From: Chryseobacterium sp. RU37D
GTDB taxonomy: Bacteria; Bacteroidota; Bacteroidia; Flavobacteriales; Weeksellaceae
Assembly (NCBI RefSeq): GCF_900156075.1
Contig: NZ_FTMM01000001.1
Location: 62,001-126,000, forward strand
DNA: 64,000 bases
Reading direction: 5' to 3'
The notes beneath the pieces were generated by a model. It searched no databases, was not told the origin of the DNA, and saw only the letters and a list, made by a program, of their open reading frames with translations. Below, piece by piece: positions 16,832-26,282 of this stretch (positions are counted from its first letter, which is position 1; every line of letters begins with the position of its first letter). The position numbers and the translations under genes are program-made.

Positions 16832-17464
16832 TTAATTTTTCGCTAAATATTCAGCAGTAGAAATTCTGTCTGCCTTCATAGCTTCTTTTCCTTCTTCCCA
16901 GTTGGCAGGGCAAACCTCACCGTGCTTCTGAACGTGAGTATAAGCATCTATTAGTCTTAAATATTCTTTTACGTTTCTACCAAGCGGCATATCATTTACA
17001 GACTCATGGAAGATTTTTCCCGTTTCGTCGATAAGATAAGTTGCTCTGTAAGTAACATTAGAACCAGTGAAAACCTCTTCACCTTCTTCATTGTATTCGA
17101 AATCCTGATCTACAATCCCCAAAAGGTTCGCCAATTGTCTGTGCGTATCAGCCAAAAGCGGATAAGTAACACCTTCAATACCTCCGTTGTCTTTTGAAAC
17201 ATTAAGCCATGCAAAGTGTACTTCGTTTGTATCGCAAGAAGCACCGATTACTTTTGTGTTTCTTTTTTCGAACTCTCCTAAAGCCTCCTGGAAAGCGTGA
17301 AGTTCAGTTGGGCAAACAAAAGTGAAATCTTTTGGATACCAAAATAAAAGTACTTTTTGCTGATTAGCCGTAGCTTCTTCAAAGATGTTGATTCTAAGAT
17401 CATCACCCATTTCAGACATTGCATCTATTGATACATTTGGGAATTTTTTTCCTACTAAAGACAT
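16832..17464 (-). CDS. 2-Cys peroxiredoxin (AhpC/Prx type)
   Basis: Reduces hydrogen peroxide and organic peroxides. The peroxidatic Cys is in 'FTFVCPTE' (about residue 50) with the catalytic Arg further on, and the resolving Cys is in 'EVCPANW' near the C-terminus (about 170). At 210 residues it is a typical-length 2-Cys enzyme. The start at 17464 (MSLVGKKFPN) is chosen because the promoter lies between it and the longer possibility at 17530. The thioredoxin with the CGNC site follows, consistent with a peroxide-detoxifying unit. No OxyR-like site was recognised. Confidence 0.93.
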   Translation of the reverse strand: MSLVGKKFPNVSIDAMSEMGDDLRINIFEEATANQQKVLLFWYPKDFTFVCPTELHAFQEALGEFEKRNTKVIGASCDTNEVHFAWLNVSKDNGGIEGVTYPLLADTHRQLANLLGIVDQDFEYNEEGEEVFTGSNVTYRATYLIDETGKIFHESVNDMPLGRNVKEYLRLIDAYTHVQKHGEVCPANWEEGKEAMKADRISTAEYLAKN

Positions 17465-17498
17465 AATTTTCTTGTTTTTATATTTAAATTTTCTAATG

Positions 17499-17531
17499 CA
17501 AATATATAAAATATCTTGTCTATCGAACAAG
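17499..17531 (-). promoter_or_regulatory. Promoter of peroxiredoxin cluster
   Basis: On the minus strand, TATATTTG (complement of 17499-17506) follows a CTTG box (complement of 17528-17531) by 21 nt, fitting the flavobacterial consensus. It lies 35 nt before the chosen ATG at 17464. Confidence 0.55.
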
Positions 17532-17574
17532 TTGAAATCGATAAATAAAATCTATGGTTGGTTTTTTTTTAATT

Positions 17575-20514
17575 TTAGTAACCAAATATTTCGGTTAAGT
17601 TTAATTTTTTCACCTCACCGAGTTTCTGCATGTCGGCTTCATTTACTTTATCTTGTGAAGCGACAAGGCAGTACGTGAAATTTTTCCCTTTCATCTCTTT
17701 GTCGTGGAAGTTATCAATATCTGCAAACGTCAGTTGAGGAGCCTGCTCATAGGTGTATTTTCTAATATCTGTATTGTTTCCAAGCTTTTGAGCTCTTAAA
17801 TAAGTGAAAATAATTTCGTCCTGGGAAATCCTTTCGGATGCGATAGATTTTTTCAATCCACTTTTTGCAGTTTCGAATAGTTGGTCAGATTTTGGAAGGG
17901 TGGTTAGCAGCTCATTCATCGCAGCAGTAGACTCGTTGAATTTATCAGCCTGAGTTCCTACATAAGCCATAATCATATCCTTATCTTCTTTTTTGCTGGG
18001 AAGCGAGAAATAAGAGTACGTAGAATAAGCCAATGCCTTAGACTCTCTGATGGTCTGGAAAACTACAGAACCCATTCCGCCACCAAAATAATTGTTGAAC
18101 AAGCTTACCGTCGGCGTAATTTGTGAATTATAAGCTTCGCCGTTTCTCACCCAGAATACTTCTGCCTGAACCATGTCGTAATGTGCAAACAGTACCTTGT
18201 TTTTATCCGTCGGGATCTGTGTAAAGGTTTTCGACTTTGGCATGTCTTTCAATGAATTTGAAACTTTATGGATAAGGGCTAATGAAGAAGCTAGTTCATT
18301 ACCTGATTTCGGACCGTAGTACAATACCTTATGCTTAAAATTAAACAGATCATGAAGCATATTGACGAGATCTTCTGCTTTCAGGGCATCCAGCTCTGCA
18401 TCAGTAAAGGTATTATTGAAAGGGTTTTGAGGCCCGTATTGTGCATAGCTTCTTAAGCCGGCCATGATAGAACCTTTGTTTTGTTTTGCATTGGCTCTGG
18501 ATTTTTTTACCCTGGTTTTATAAGCTTCTAAAGCCTTCTGATCCGGCTGGCAGTTTTTAATTAAATCTTCAAATAAAGCGGCCGTTTTCTCAAAATTTTC
18601 GTTTAAACCTTCCAATGTTACGTAGGTTTCTTCGTTTCCTGCACTTACATTAAAGCTAGAAGCTAATTTGTAAAACTCTTTACTGATGTCTTCTGAGGAT
18701 TTATTTTTTGTTCCTAAATATTGTAAATATTCTGCGGCTAAAGGAAGCATTTTGTTATTCCACTTCCCGGAATCGAAGTAATAATATAATCTGAATAACG
18801 GATTATCTGTATTTTTCACAGAAAGCATTTCTACGCCTGCCAATCTGTTTTTCATAATATCCTTATCAAAATTCAGCCATACCGGAGCAATAGGATTTTC
18901 CGGCATATCGTTCACTTTTTTCAGGAAAGGTGATTGGTCTTCTCTATTTACGGAGACAGGAGTGATGGATGGTTTATCAACTTTTACGATATTTTTGTCT
19001 TCGCCTTTTCTTTTATAAACTGCGACATATTTGTTTGCCTGTAGATATTTTGAAGCAAAGTCCATGATGTCTTTCTTCGTAATTTTTGAAATTTCTTCAA
19101 TGTATCCCAGCTGGGTTTTGTGGTCAAGCTCTGAAGTAAATTCATCCATCAGAGATTCTGCTCGGGAATTATATTTTTCATACTTCTGGATGATATTTTT
19201 CTTTTCATTGTTTACAATAGACTGCAGCAGGTCATCAGAAAACTCTCCTTTGCTTAATTTGCTGATTTCCTGTAATAACAATGTTTTTACTTCATCTAAA
19301 GTCTGACCTTCTGTAGGATTTCCCTGTAGCAGAAGAACGGAATAATCTTTTAATACATATGGAAATGCATAGGCATTCAGTAATTTTTGCTTTTTGATAA
19401 GGTCAAGATCTATCAATCCGGCCTGTCCGTTAGTCAACATGCTTCCGATAAAATTAAGCATTCTTGCATCTTTTGTCGATGCTCCCGGGAACCTGAATCC
19501 TATTGTAATATTTTCAGGATTCGGGCCGAAAACTTCTCTGATAACAGGAGAGGTGATGGGTGCTTCCGTTCCTACTTTATATTCAGGAACCGGTTTTGAT
19601 TTCATATAAGAAAACGCCTTGTCTATCTTTGCAATCATTTCATCAGGATTAAAATCCCCTGACATAATCACCCCCATATTGTTAGGCACATAATAATTAT
19701 TAAAATATTCTCTAATCGCTTTTAAAGAAGGGTTTTTCAAATGTTCTACCGTCCCTATAGTAGTTTGTTTTCCATAATTATTATTAGGAAAAATGGCGGC
19801 AAACATGGCTTCATATACTTTTCTTGGATCGTTATCAAGTCCTCTGTTTTTTTCTTCATATACAGCCTCAAGCTCTGTATGAAAAAGCCTTAAAATTGGC
19901 TGTCTGAACCTTTCTGCCTGTACAGCCAGAAACTTATCTGTTACATTCGCAGGGATATCTTCTGTATAAACAGTCTGCTCAAAAGAAGTAAAGGCGTTGG
20001 TACCGTCTGCACCCATTCCGGACATCATTTTGTCGTATTCGTTAGCGATAGCGTATTTGGATGCTTCTCCGGAAACTTTATCAATTTCTTTATAAATTTC
20101 TTTTCTTTTTGCCTCGTCTTTTGTTGAGTTATATTTTTCGTAAAGCGCATCAATCTGGTCTAAAAGAGGCTTTTCCTTCGCCCAGTCTTTAGAGCCATAT
20201 TGGTCAGTCCCTTTGAAGAGCATATGTTCAAGATAATGTGCAAGGCCCGTATGGTCCGAAGGATCGGTTTTGCTTCCTGCTTTTGTGGCAATAAAAGTTT
20301 GGATTCTAGGATCTTTTTTAGTTGGACTTAAAATTACCGTTAATCCGTTTTTTAAAGTATAATATCTTGCTGAAGTAGGATCATTAGTAACGTATTTATA
20401 AGTATACCCGTTCGATTGTGCTTCTTTCCATTGGAAATCTTGGCCGTATGCATAGCCACAGTAGCTTGCAGCGGCAATACTTGTTACGATTGTTAATTTT
20501 TTTAAAAGATTCAT
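17575..20514 (-). CDS. M16 family metalloprotease (insulinase/pitrilysin type)
   Basis: Predicted periplasmic zinc peptidase made of two tandem M16 halves (979 residues). The signal peptide is MNLLKKLTIVTSIAAAS. The inverted zinc motif HxxEH is at residues 93-97 ('GLAHYLEHMLFKGT'), with a distal Glu in a helix downstream. The second half (from about 520) lacks the motif, as is normal for the inactive half of the clamshell. A start at 20637 would overlap the aminotransferase gene and add a non-signal extension, so 20514 is preferred. The aminotransferase gene ends only 35 nt upstream on the same strand. Confidence 0.9.
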   Translation of the reverse strand: MNLLKKLTIVTSIAAASYCGYAYGQDFQWKEAQSNGYTYKYVTNDPTSARYYTLKNGLTVILSPTKKDPRIQTFIATKAGSKTDPSDHTGLAHYLEHMLFKGTDQYGSKDWAKEKPLLDQIDALYEKYNSTKDEAKRKEIYKEIDKVSGEASKYAIANEYDKMMSGMGADGTNAFTSFEQTVYTEDIPANVTDKFLAVQAERFRQPILRLFHTELEAVYEEKNRGLDNDPRKVYEAMFAAIFPNNNYGKQTTIGTVEHLKNPSLKAIREYFNNYYVPNNMGVIMSGDFNPDEMIAKIDKAFSYMKSKPVPEYKVGTEAPITSPVIREVFGPNPENITIGFRFPGASTKDARMLNFIGSMLTNGQAGLIDLDLIKKQKLLNAYAFPYVLKDYSVLLLQGNPTEGQTLDEVKTLLLQEISKLSKGEFSDDLLQSIVNNEKKNIIQKYEKYNSRAESLMDEFTSELDHKTQLGYIEEISKITKKDIMDFASKYLQANKYVAVYKRKGEDKNIVKVDKPSITPVSVNREDQSPFLKKVNDMPENPIAPVWLNFDKDIMKNRLAGVEMLSVKNTDNPLFRLYYYFDSGKWNNKMLPLAAEYLQYLGTKNKSSEDISKEFYKLASSFNVSAGNEETYVTLEGLNENFEKTAALFEDLIKNCQPDQKALEAYKTRVKKSRANAKQNKGSIMAGLRSYAQYGPQNPFNNTFTDAELDALKAEDLVNMLHDLFNFKHKVLYYGPKSGNELASSLALIHKVSNSLKDMPKSKTFTQIPTDKNKVLFAHYDMVQAEVFWVRNGEAYNSQITPTVSLFNNYFGGGMGSVVFQTIRESKALAYSTYSYFSLPSKKEDKDMIMAYVGTQADKFNESTAAMNELLTTLPKSDQLFETAKSGLKKSIASERISQDEIIFTYLRAQKLGNNTDIRKYTYEQAPQLTFADIDNFHDKEMKGKNFTYCLVASQDKVNEADMQKLGEVKKLNLTEIFGY

Positions 20515-20549
20515 GTTGCAGATATTTGAGTTGATTATTAATATTTTAT

Positions 20550-21743
20550 TTAATTGAATTTTTCTAGTAAATTTTTCATCCTTTTCATAGCTTCTCTCAG
20601 ATCTTCTTCGGAAGCGGCATAAGAAAATCTGATACATTCAGGGCTGCCAAAAGAAACACCGCCAACACAGCCGACATGGGCATTTTCAAGAATAAACATG
20701 GCGAAATCATCAGAATCTTTTATTTTAGTTCCATCCAATGTTTTTCCGATATAATGTGAAATATCGGGGAAGAAATAAAATGCAGCTTTCGGTAAAACCA
20801 CTTTAAAACCTGGGATTTCCTTAATTAAATCATAAACGAGATCTCTTCTTTTTTTGAAAGCATCGATCATGTATTTGTATTCTGACGGATCGGTTCTTAA
20901 AGCTATTATAGAAGCTCTTTGTGCCATTGTATTAGCTCCGCTTGTCATTTGTCCCTGGATTTTTTCACACGCTTTAGCGAGCCATTCCGGACAGGCAGAA
21001 TATCCAATTCTCCAACCAGTCATTGCGAAAGCTTTTGACATTCCGTTGATCACTGCGGTCTGCTCATAAACCTCAGGGAACTGAGCAATAGAAGTTGTTG
21101 TTGTTTCGTAATTAATATACTCGTAAATCTCATCTGAAATGACTGTTACATGAGGGTATTTTGCAATAACTTTTGCTAAAGATTTTAATTCGTCATATGT
21201 ATAATATCCACCAGAAGGATTACACGGGGAACTGAATAAAATAGCCTTTGTCTTTTCTGTAATTGCTTCTTCCAGTTGCTCTGCAGTGATTTTAAAATCA
21301 GTCACATACGAAGTCGGAAGCATTACGGAAACGCCGCCCATCATTTTTACCATTTCATCATAGCTTACCCAGTAAGGATTTGGGAGGATCACTTCATCAT
21401 CGTCATTAAGAAGAGCTGCTAAAACATTTAAAATAGCCTGCTTAGCACCATTTGAAACACAGATTTGTGTGGGTTTGTATTCTAAATTATTATCTCTTTT
21501 AAGTTTATAGGTAATGGCTTCACGGAGCTCTAAAAATCCGGGAACAGGAGAGTAGTGACTAAAATTTTGGTTAATGGCGTCAAAAGCTGCTTGTTTTATG
21601 TTGTCTGGGACATCAAAATCTGGCTCGCCTAAAGTTAAACTGATAACGTCTATTCCATTGGCTTTCATTTCTCTAGCCTTGTTTGACATGACAAAAGTTT
21701 GTGAGTAACCAAGTCTTTTTACTCTGTCTGAAAGTTTATTCAT
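20550..21743 (-). CDS. Aspartate-type aminotransferase (class I/II PLP)
   Basis: Likely aspartate or broad amino-acid aminotransferase. The N-terminal 'ISLTLGEPDFDVP', the substrate region 'SSPCNPSGGYY' and the PLP lysine in 'NGMSKAFAMTGWRIGY' are all present, with the C-terminal Arg in 'CIRFSYAAS'. At 397 residues it is full length. A TATATTTG -7 box lies on the minus strand (complement of 21764-21771). rsmG is divergent. Confidence 0.92.
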   Translation of the reverse strand: MNKLSDRVKRLGYSQTFVMSNKAREMKANGIDVISLTLGEPDFDVPDNIKQAAFDAINQNFSHYSPVPGFLELREAITYKLKRDNNLEYKPTQICVSNGAKQAILNVLAALLNDDDEVILPNPYWVSYDEMVKMMGGVSVMLPTSYVTDFKITAEQLEEAITEKTKAILFSSPCNPSGGYYTYDELKSLAKVIAKYPHVTVISDEIYEYINYETTTTSIAQFPEVYEQTAVINGMSKAFAMTGWRIGYSACPEWLAKACEKIQGQMTSGANTMAQRASIIALRTDPSEYKYMIDAFKKRRDLVYDLIKEIPGFKVVLPKAAFYFFPDISHYIGKTLDGTKIKDSDDFAMFILENAHVGCVGGVSFGSPECIRFSYAASEEDLREAMKRMKNLLEKFN

Positions 21744-21873
21744 ATATATTTTTCCATTTTAAACAAATATATAAAAAAACCTTGCGCTGGAAAATTTTTG
21801 TAAATACTGTTTTTTGAGGCTGGAAGATGGGAGCCGAAAGAGGAAAGCCCTTCAAAAGTTGAAATAAAAAACT

Positions 21874-21881
21874 TACTTTTG
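21874..21881 (+). promoter_or_regulatory. -7 element of rsmG
   Basis: TACTTTTG matches TAnnTTTG, 18 nt before the ATG at 21900. It covers the position of an earlier ATG at 21879, which argues for the downstream start. Confidence 0.5.
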
Positions 21882-21899
21882 CTCTTTATAATAATTCGC

Positions 21900-22535
21900 A
21901 TGTCTACAACGTTACTACTTAAATACTTTCCGGATCTTACAGAAAATCAAATACAACAGTTCAATAAACTGGAAAATTTGTACAATGAATGGAATGAAAA
22001 AATCAATGTGATTTCCAGAAAAGATATGGAATCGCTTTACGAAAAGCATATTCTGCATTCTTTAGGAATCGCGAAAGTAATGAAATTTGCACCGGAAACA
22101 AAAGTTTTAGATATTGGCACCGGCGGCGGTTTTCCGGGAATTCCTTTAGCGATTTTATTTCCGGATTCAAAATTTACATTAATTGATTCTATCGGAAAAA
22201 AAATAAATGTAGTAAATGCCGTTGCAGAAGGGGTTGGATTAAAAAATGTAATTGCCATTCATGGAAGGGCGGAAAAGCTAAAGGAAAAATTCCATTTTGT
22301 TGTAAGCAGAGCAGTAACACAAATGCCCGAATTCCTGAGATGGCTTAAAGGAAAATTTGAAAAGGAACAGTTTAATCCAAAACACAACGGAATTTTATAT
22401 TTAAAAGGCGGTGACCTTGCAGAAGAGCTTGCCGGGCTTAAATGTGAAATTTTTAACCTAAAAAATTATTTTGATGAAGAATTTTTTGATACAAAAAAAG
22501 TCGTTTATGTATCAAAAGGAAATTTTAATTCGTAA
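21900..22535 (+). CDS. rsmG: 16S rRNA (guanine527-N7)-methyltransferase
   Basis: SAM-dependent methylation of G527 in 16S rRNA; loss in other bacteria gives low-level streptomycin resistance. The family motifs are visible: 'NEWNEKINVISRKD', 'HILHSLGIA', the SAM-binding 'VLDIGTGGGFPGIPLAI' and 'FVVSRAV'. The chosen start gives a normal 211-residue protein. It stands alone, divergent from the aminotransferase gene. Confidence 0.95.
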   Translation: MSTTLLLKYFPDLTENQIQQFNKLENLYNEWNEKINVISRKDMESLYEKHILHSLGIAKVMKFAPETKVLDIGTGGGFPGIPLAILFPDSKFTLIDSIGKKINVVNAVAEGVGLKNVIAIHGRAEKLKEKFHFVVSRAVTQMPEFLRWLKGKFEKEQFNPKHNGILYLKGGDLAEELAGLKCEIFNLKNYFDEEFFDTKKVVYVSKGNFNS

Positions 22536-22595
22536 TTTAGCATAATTAAGGAATAAATTTGCTGAAATTTTAATGATAATCAAAATATTCTAACT

Positions 22596-23003
22596 ATGAA
22601 AAATATTTTCCATCTCGGTTTTTCTGCATTCATTTTAGGATTATTATTTATTTCTTGTGATGATAATGATGATTATCAAACCGTAGAATCTATTGATAAA
22701 ATAAAGATTGATAGTGTAAGGATTGTAAATGATACGATGGATGTTTTCAGTGTTCAGAGCATCAAGACATATTCTACTTATCCGTCTCATTGTGAGGGGT
22801 TTTACGGTTATGATTATATTCATAATGATAATTCTGTAAGAACAGTTACGGCTTATAAATATATCACAAGCGGGCCTTGTACACAAGGAAGCTATACTAT
22901 TGCGAGTCAGATAAACTTCAGCCCGCAACATGTTGGTAATTATACGTTTAAATTCTGGAACGGGAACAATAACTGGATCACTAAAACAATTGTAGTTGAG
23001 TAA
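22596..23003 (+). CDS. Small lipoprotein, unknown
   Basis: 135 residues with a lipobox (LLFISC, Cys21) followed by an acidic 'DDNDDYQ' stretch, typical of surface-exposed lipoproteins in Bacteroidota. The rest is beta-rich, with cysteines in 'SHCEGFYGYDY' and 'TSGPCTQGSY' that may form a disulfide. No homologue is recognised. A TAAATTTG -7 box lies at 22554-22561. The DUF922 gene starts 4 nt after its stop, so the two are likely co-transcribed. Confidence 0.65.
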   Translation: MKNIFHLGFSAFILGLLFISCDDNDDYQTVESIDKIKIDSVRIVNDTMDVFSVQSIKTYSTYPSHCEGFYGYDYIHNDNSVRTVTAYKYITSGPCTQGSYTIASQINFSPQHVGNYTFKFWNGNNNWITKTIVVE

Positions 23004-23007
23004 ATAA

Positions 23008-23544
23008 ATGAAATGGATTTTTGCAATTTGTGTTCTGGTTTCCAGTGTTTTACATAGTCAGAAAATATATTGGGAAGAGGGAATTAAACTAAATTTAGAC
23101 AATTTTAAAAGTAAGGTCAACCGTCGTGGCGGTAACAATGTTGTGGCCTATACCAATTGCGGATGGGTTTATTCTTATGAAAAATCTTCAGATCCGAAAG
23201 CTCCGGTAAAAATAAAGATTGAAACCGTATTCAATGAAAACTTATCATGGAAAGATGTAAAGAGAATTAATGATTATGTACTTCTTCATGAGCAAAAGCA
23301 TTTTGATGTTGCTGAAGTTTTTGCGAGAAAGTTAAGGAAAGCGATTGCTGAAAAAATCATTACATCTGCCGATTTTGATAAATATTTTCAATCGGTTTAC
23401 AACAGAACCCTTAAAGAATACCAAAACTTTCAGAAAGCTTATGATACTGAAACACAGAATGGAATCATAGAAGAAAAACAATCAGAATATAATCGTATTA
23501 TTGCTGAAGAATTAGAAAATTACAAAAGCTATAAAACGTCTTGA
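23008..23544 (+). CDS. DUF922-like secreted putative metalloprotease
   Basis: 178 residues with a signal peptide (MKWIFAICVLVSSVLHSQ). The segment 'LLHEQKHFDVAEVFARKL' carries the HExxH-like HEQKHFD signature of DUF922, a family considered to be predicted zinc proteases. The N-terminal 'VAYTNCGWVYSY' is beta-rich and the C-terminus a long charged helix. It sits between the small lipoprotein gene and the nuclease gene, overlapping the latter by 4 nt. Catalytic activity is not established. Confidence 0.75.
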   Translation: MKWIFAICVLVSSVLHSQKIYWEEGIKLNLDNFKSKVNRRGGNNVVAYTNCGWVYSYEKSSDPKAPVKIKIETVFNENLSWKDVKRINDYVLLHEQKHFDVAEVFARKLRKAIAEKIITSADFDKYFQSVYNRTLKEYQNFQKAYDTETQNGIIEEKQSEYNRIIAEELENYKSYKTS

Positions 23545-26234
23545 AATTCCTCAATAAAGTAATCCACGAATTGTTAACGCAAAACGCTGATTTGTCGGTG
23601 TTTAATATCGTTCTGCCGGGCAAGCGTCCCATCGTCTTTATCAGGCAAATTCTGGAAGAAAAAAAATATTCAGGATTTCTTCCGAATTTTTTCACTATCG
23701 AGGAGTTAATTGATAAGATTGCCGATAAACAAGCCATTCAGGGCATCGCTTTATGGCTTTTTTCATTTGATGTTTACAAAAGCCTTAGCCTTATTCCCAA
23801 TGATAATTTTGCGGATTTTTTGAAATGGTTTCCCACTTTGCAGAAAGATTGGGACGATATTTTAAAGTTTTCCGAAAGCGATGAAGCCGTTCTTCAATAT
23901 ATGTTTGACGAAGAAAGGATTAAAGACTGGGCGCAAAATTTAGGAGAAGACGAAAATGCTCCAAGAAAAAAATTCCTTAATTTTTGGAGAAATATGAATG
24001 TTTTCCTTCCTGTTTTGAAACAAAGACTGCAGGAGAAAAATTGGGCCACTTCGGGAATGGTCCATGAAACGGCCAAATCTAAAATTGCAGATTTTGCAAA
24101 GAACATAAAGGAGCAATTTGTCTTTTGCGGGTTTAATGCTTTTACACCAATAGAAGAAAAATTGGTGAGAAGCCTTATGCAGTGGGATAAGGGACAGTGT
24201 TTTTTCCAGGCAGACCGTTATTATTTTGATGATGAAAGGCAAGAAGCCGGAAAGTTTCTAAGAAATCACAAGACTTGGAAAGAATTCAATGATCATCGTG
24301 TTTTCCAATGGATTGAAGACGACTTTAAACAACCAAAGAATATAAAAGTATATGAAGTTTCGGGAAATATTACTCAAACGAAAATTTTACCGGAAATTTT
24401 TAAAGAAATAGAAAATAAAACCTATTCTAATACGGCAATAGTTTTATTGGACGAAAATCTCCTTCCTGCAAGCCTGGACGTAATGTATGGTATTCAAAAT
24501 CTGAATATTACGATGGGGTTTCCACTGAAAAATCTTTCTTTTTCCAATGCGGTTAAGCGCTTGTTTTATCTTCAGAAGCAATTAGAAAAAAATAAATCTT
24601 CCTATTACTACAGGGATATTTTCCCTATTCTTGAAGAGCTTCCTAAATCTGTTGAAGATGAACAGGTTATCAATAATTTTAAAGAAAAAATTGAAGAGAG
24701 AAATATTGTTTATATCTCTAAAAAGCTTTTAAATGAGCTTCTTCATGATCTTTCTTATTACAATCTTCTTCAAAAAGCAGAATCTACAAGTTCTTACCTT
24801 GATGCTCTGATAAAATTCTGTAAGCAGATCAAATGGCTGGAAATAGATGATATTCAATATGAAAATATTTCTCACTTTGAAAATGCTTTTAGAATCATAA
24901 AGAATCAGTTATCACCCTATCAGTTTGAAATCAAGATGGAAACGCTGGAGATTTTGATTAACCAGCACATCAATTTGGAAAGTATTGATTTTCAAGGAGA
25001 ACCTTTACGTGGTTTACAGATTATGGGCTTACTCGAAACGCGTCTTCTGAATTTTGAAAACGTGATCATGCTCTCTGTAAATGAAGGAAAACTGCCACTT
25101 GGAAATTCACAGAATACATACATCCCTTTTGATATCAGAAAATATTTTGATCTCCACACTTTTTTGGAAAACGACAGTATTTATGCCTATCATTTCTATC
25201 GGTTGATTCAGGATTCTAAAAATGTTCATTTATTGTTTAATGCCTTGAGTTCAGGGGTAAATACGGGTGAAAAAAGCAGGTTTATCACTCAGATTGAAAT
25301 GGAAAGCTCTCATAAAATCGAGCATTTGATTATTGAAAATTCTTCTGTTCCCATCGTTTCTGAACCTATTGAGATTTCCAAAACTACTATTGTTTTGCAA
25401 AAGCTTCAAAAGTGGAAAGAAAAAGTTTCGGCTTCACATCTTACAAGTTATCTTTATAATCCCATCGATTTTTATCTTTCAAAGATTCTGAACACCTCAG
25501 AAACCGATGAGATAGAAGAGGAATTATCAGTTAAAAATTATGGTAATTTGGTTCATTATACACTTCAAGAAGTTTATGAAGTACTGAAAAGTAAAGCATT
25601 AAAAGAAAGTGATTTAAAAGAATCAATTAAAGCAATAGATCACTATATTGAAGTTGCCATAGACAAGCTAAAACATCAGCCGGAATTTTATGAGAAGGGC
25701 ATGAATTTTATCCATAGAGCGATTGCAAAAAAAGTAATTGAAAACATTTTGAATTACGATCTGGAATTGGTGAAAAAAGGAAATAAACTGGAAATTCTTG
25801 ATATTGAAAAACGTTTTGAAAATGTAGATTTTTACCTTGATGAAAATGATAAAGTCTCATTTTTTGGGTTTATTGACAGGATTGACAGGCTGAATGGAAC
25901 CCTGAGAATCATTGATTATAAAACAGCTAAAATTAAAAACCTTATTGTAAAGATTGATCAGAATAATATAGAGGAGTATTTCCACAACAGCGACAGGAAA
26001 CAGGCTTTGCAGCTATGCATTTATCAATATGTAATCCAAAACCTGCCAGAATTCTGGGGTCTTCCTATAGAGACAGGAATCTGGAGCTTTGCAGAAGCAA
26101 AAAAAGGAGTAGTTTCCTTACAATTTGAAAAAGGCAATATTGATGATGCGATGCGGTCTGTAAAAAGTTTAATTGAGGAAATTTTAAATCCTGATATTAA
26201 TTTTATAGAAGAAATTAAACCTTATTCCAATTAA
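23541..26234 (+). CDS. PD-(D/E)XK nuclease family protein (AddB-like)
   Basis: 897-residue protein resembling the AddB/RexB subunit of AddAB-type DNA double-strand-break repair complexes. The N-terminal three quarters look like a degenerate helicase body ('NIVLPGKRPIVFIRQ' near the start). The C-terminal nuclease domain has 'GNLVHYTLQEVYEVL', 'FFGFIDRIDRL' and the catalytic 'IIDYKTAK'. The start codon is TTG and overlaps the previous stop as TTGA, so translation is coupled. No AddA-like helicase lies next to it, unlike in many genomes; a partner may be elsewhere. Confidence 0.85.
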   Translation: MKFLNKVIHELLTQNADLSVFNIVLPGKRPIVFIRQILEEKKYSGFLPNFFTIEELIDKIADKQAIQGIALWLFSFDVYKSLSLIPNDNFADFLKWFPTLQKDWDDILKFSESDEAVLQYMFDEERIKDWAQNLGEDENAPRKKFLNFWRNMNVFLPVLKQRLQEKNWATSGMVHETAKSKIADFAKNIKEQFVFCGFNAFTPIEEKLVRSLMQWDKGQCFFQADRYYFDDERQEAGKFLRNHKTWKEFNDHRVFQWIEDDFKQPKNIKVYEVSGNITQTKILPEIFKEIENKTYSNTAIVLLDENLLPASLDVMYGIQNLNITMGFPLKNLSFSNAVKRLFYLQKQLEKNKSSYYYRDIFPILEELPKSVEDEQVINNFKEKIEERNIVYISKKLLNELLHDLSYYNLLQKAESTSSYLDALIKFCKQIKWLEIDDIQYENISHFENAFRIIKNQLSPYQFEIKMETLEILINQHINLESIDFQGEPLRGLQIMGLLETRLLNFENVIMLSVNEGKLPLGNSQNTYIPFDIRKYFDLHTFLENDSIYAYHFYRLIQDSKNVHLLFNALSSGVNTGEKSRFITQIEMESSHKIEHLIIENSSVPIVSEPIEISKTTIVLQKLQKWKEKVSASHLTSYLYNPIDFYLSKILNTSETDEIEEELSVKNYGNLVHYTLQEVYEVLKSKALKESDLKESIKAIDHYIEVAIDKLKHQPEFYEKGMNFIHRAIAKKVIENILNYDLELVKKGNKLEILDIEKRFENVDFYLDENDKVSFFGFIDRIDRLNGTLRIIDYKTAKIKNLIVKIDQNNIEEYFHNSDRKQALQLCIYQYVIQNLPEFWGLPIETGIWSFAEAKKGVVSLQFEKGNIDDAMRSVKSLIEEILNPDINFIEEIKPYSN

Positions 26235-26262
26235 AATGCACCTCATTTGAGATGCATTATAT
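26234..26262. terminator. Terminator between convergent genes
   Basis: ATGCACCTCA and TGAGATGCAT pair around TT (one mismatch). It lies between the plus-strand nuclease gene and the minus-strand hydrolase gene and may serve both. Confidence 0.6.
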
Positions 26263-26282
26263 CGATTATATTTTGTTTATTA

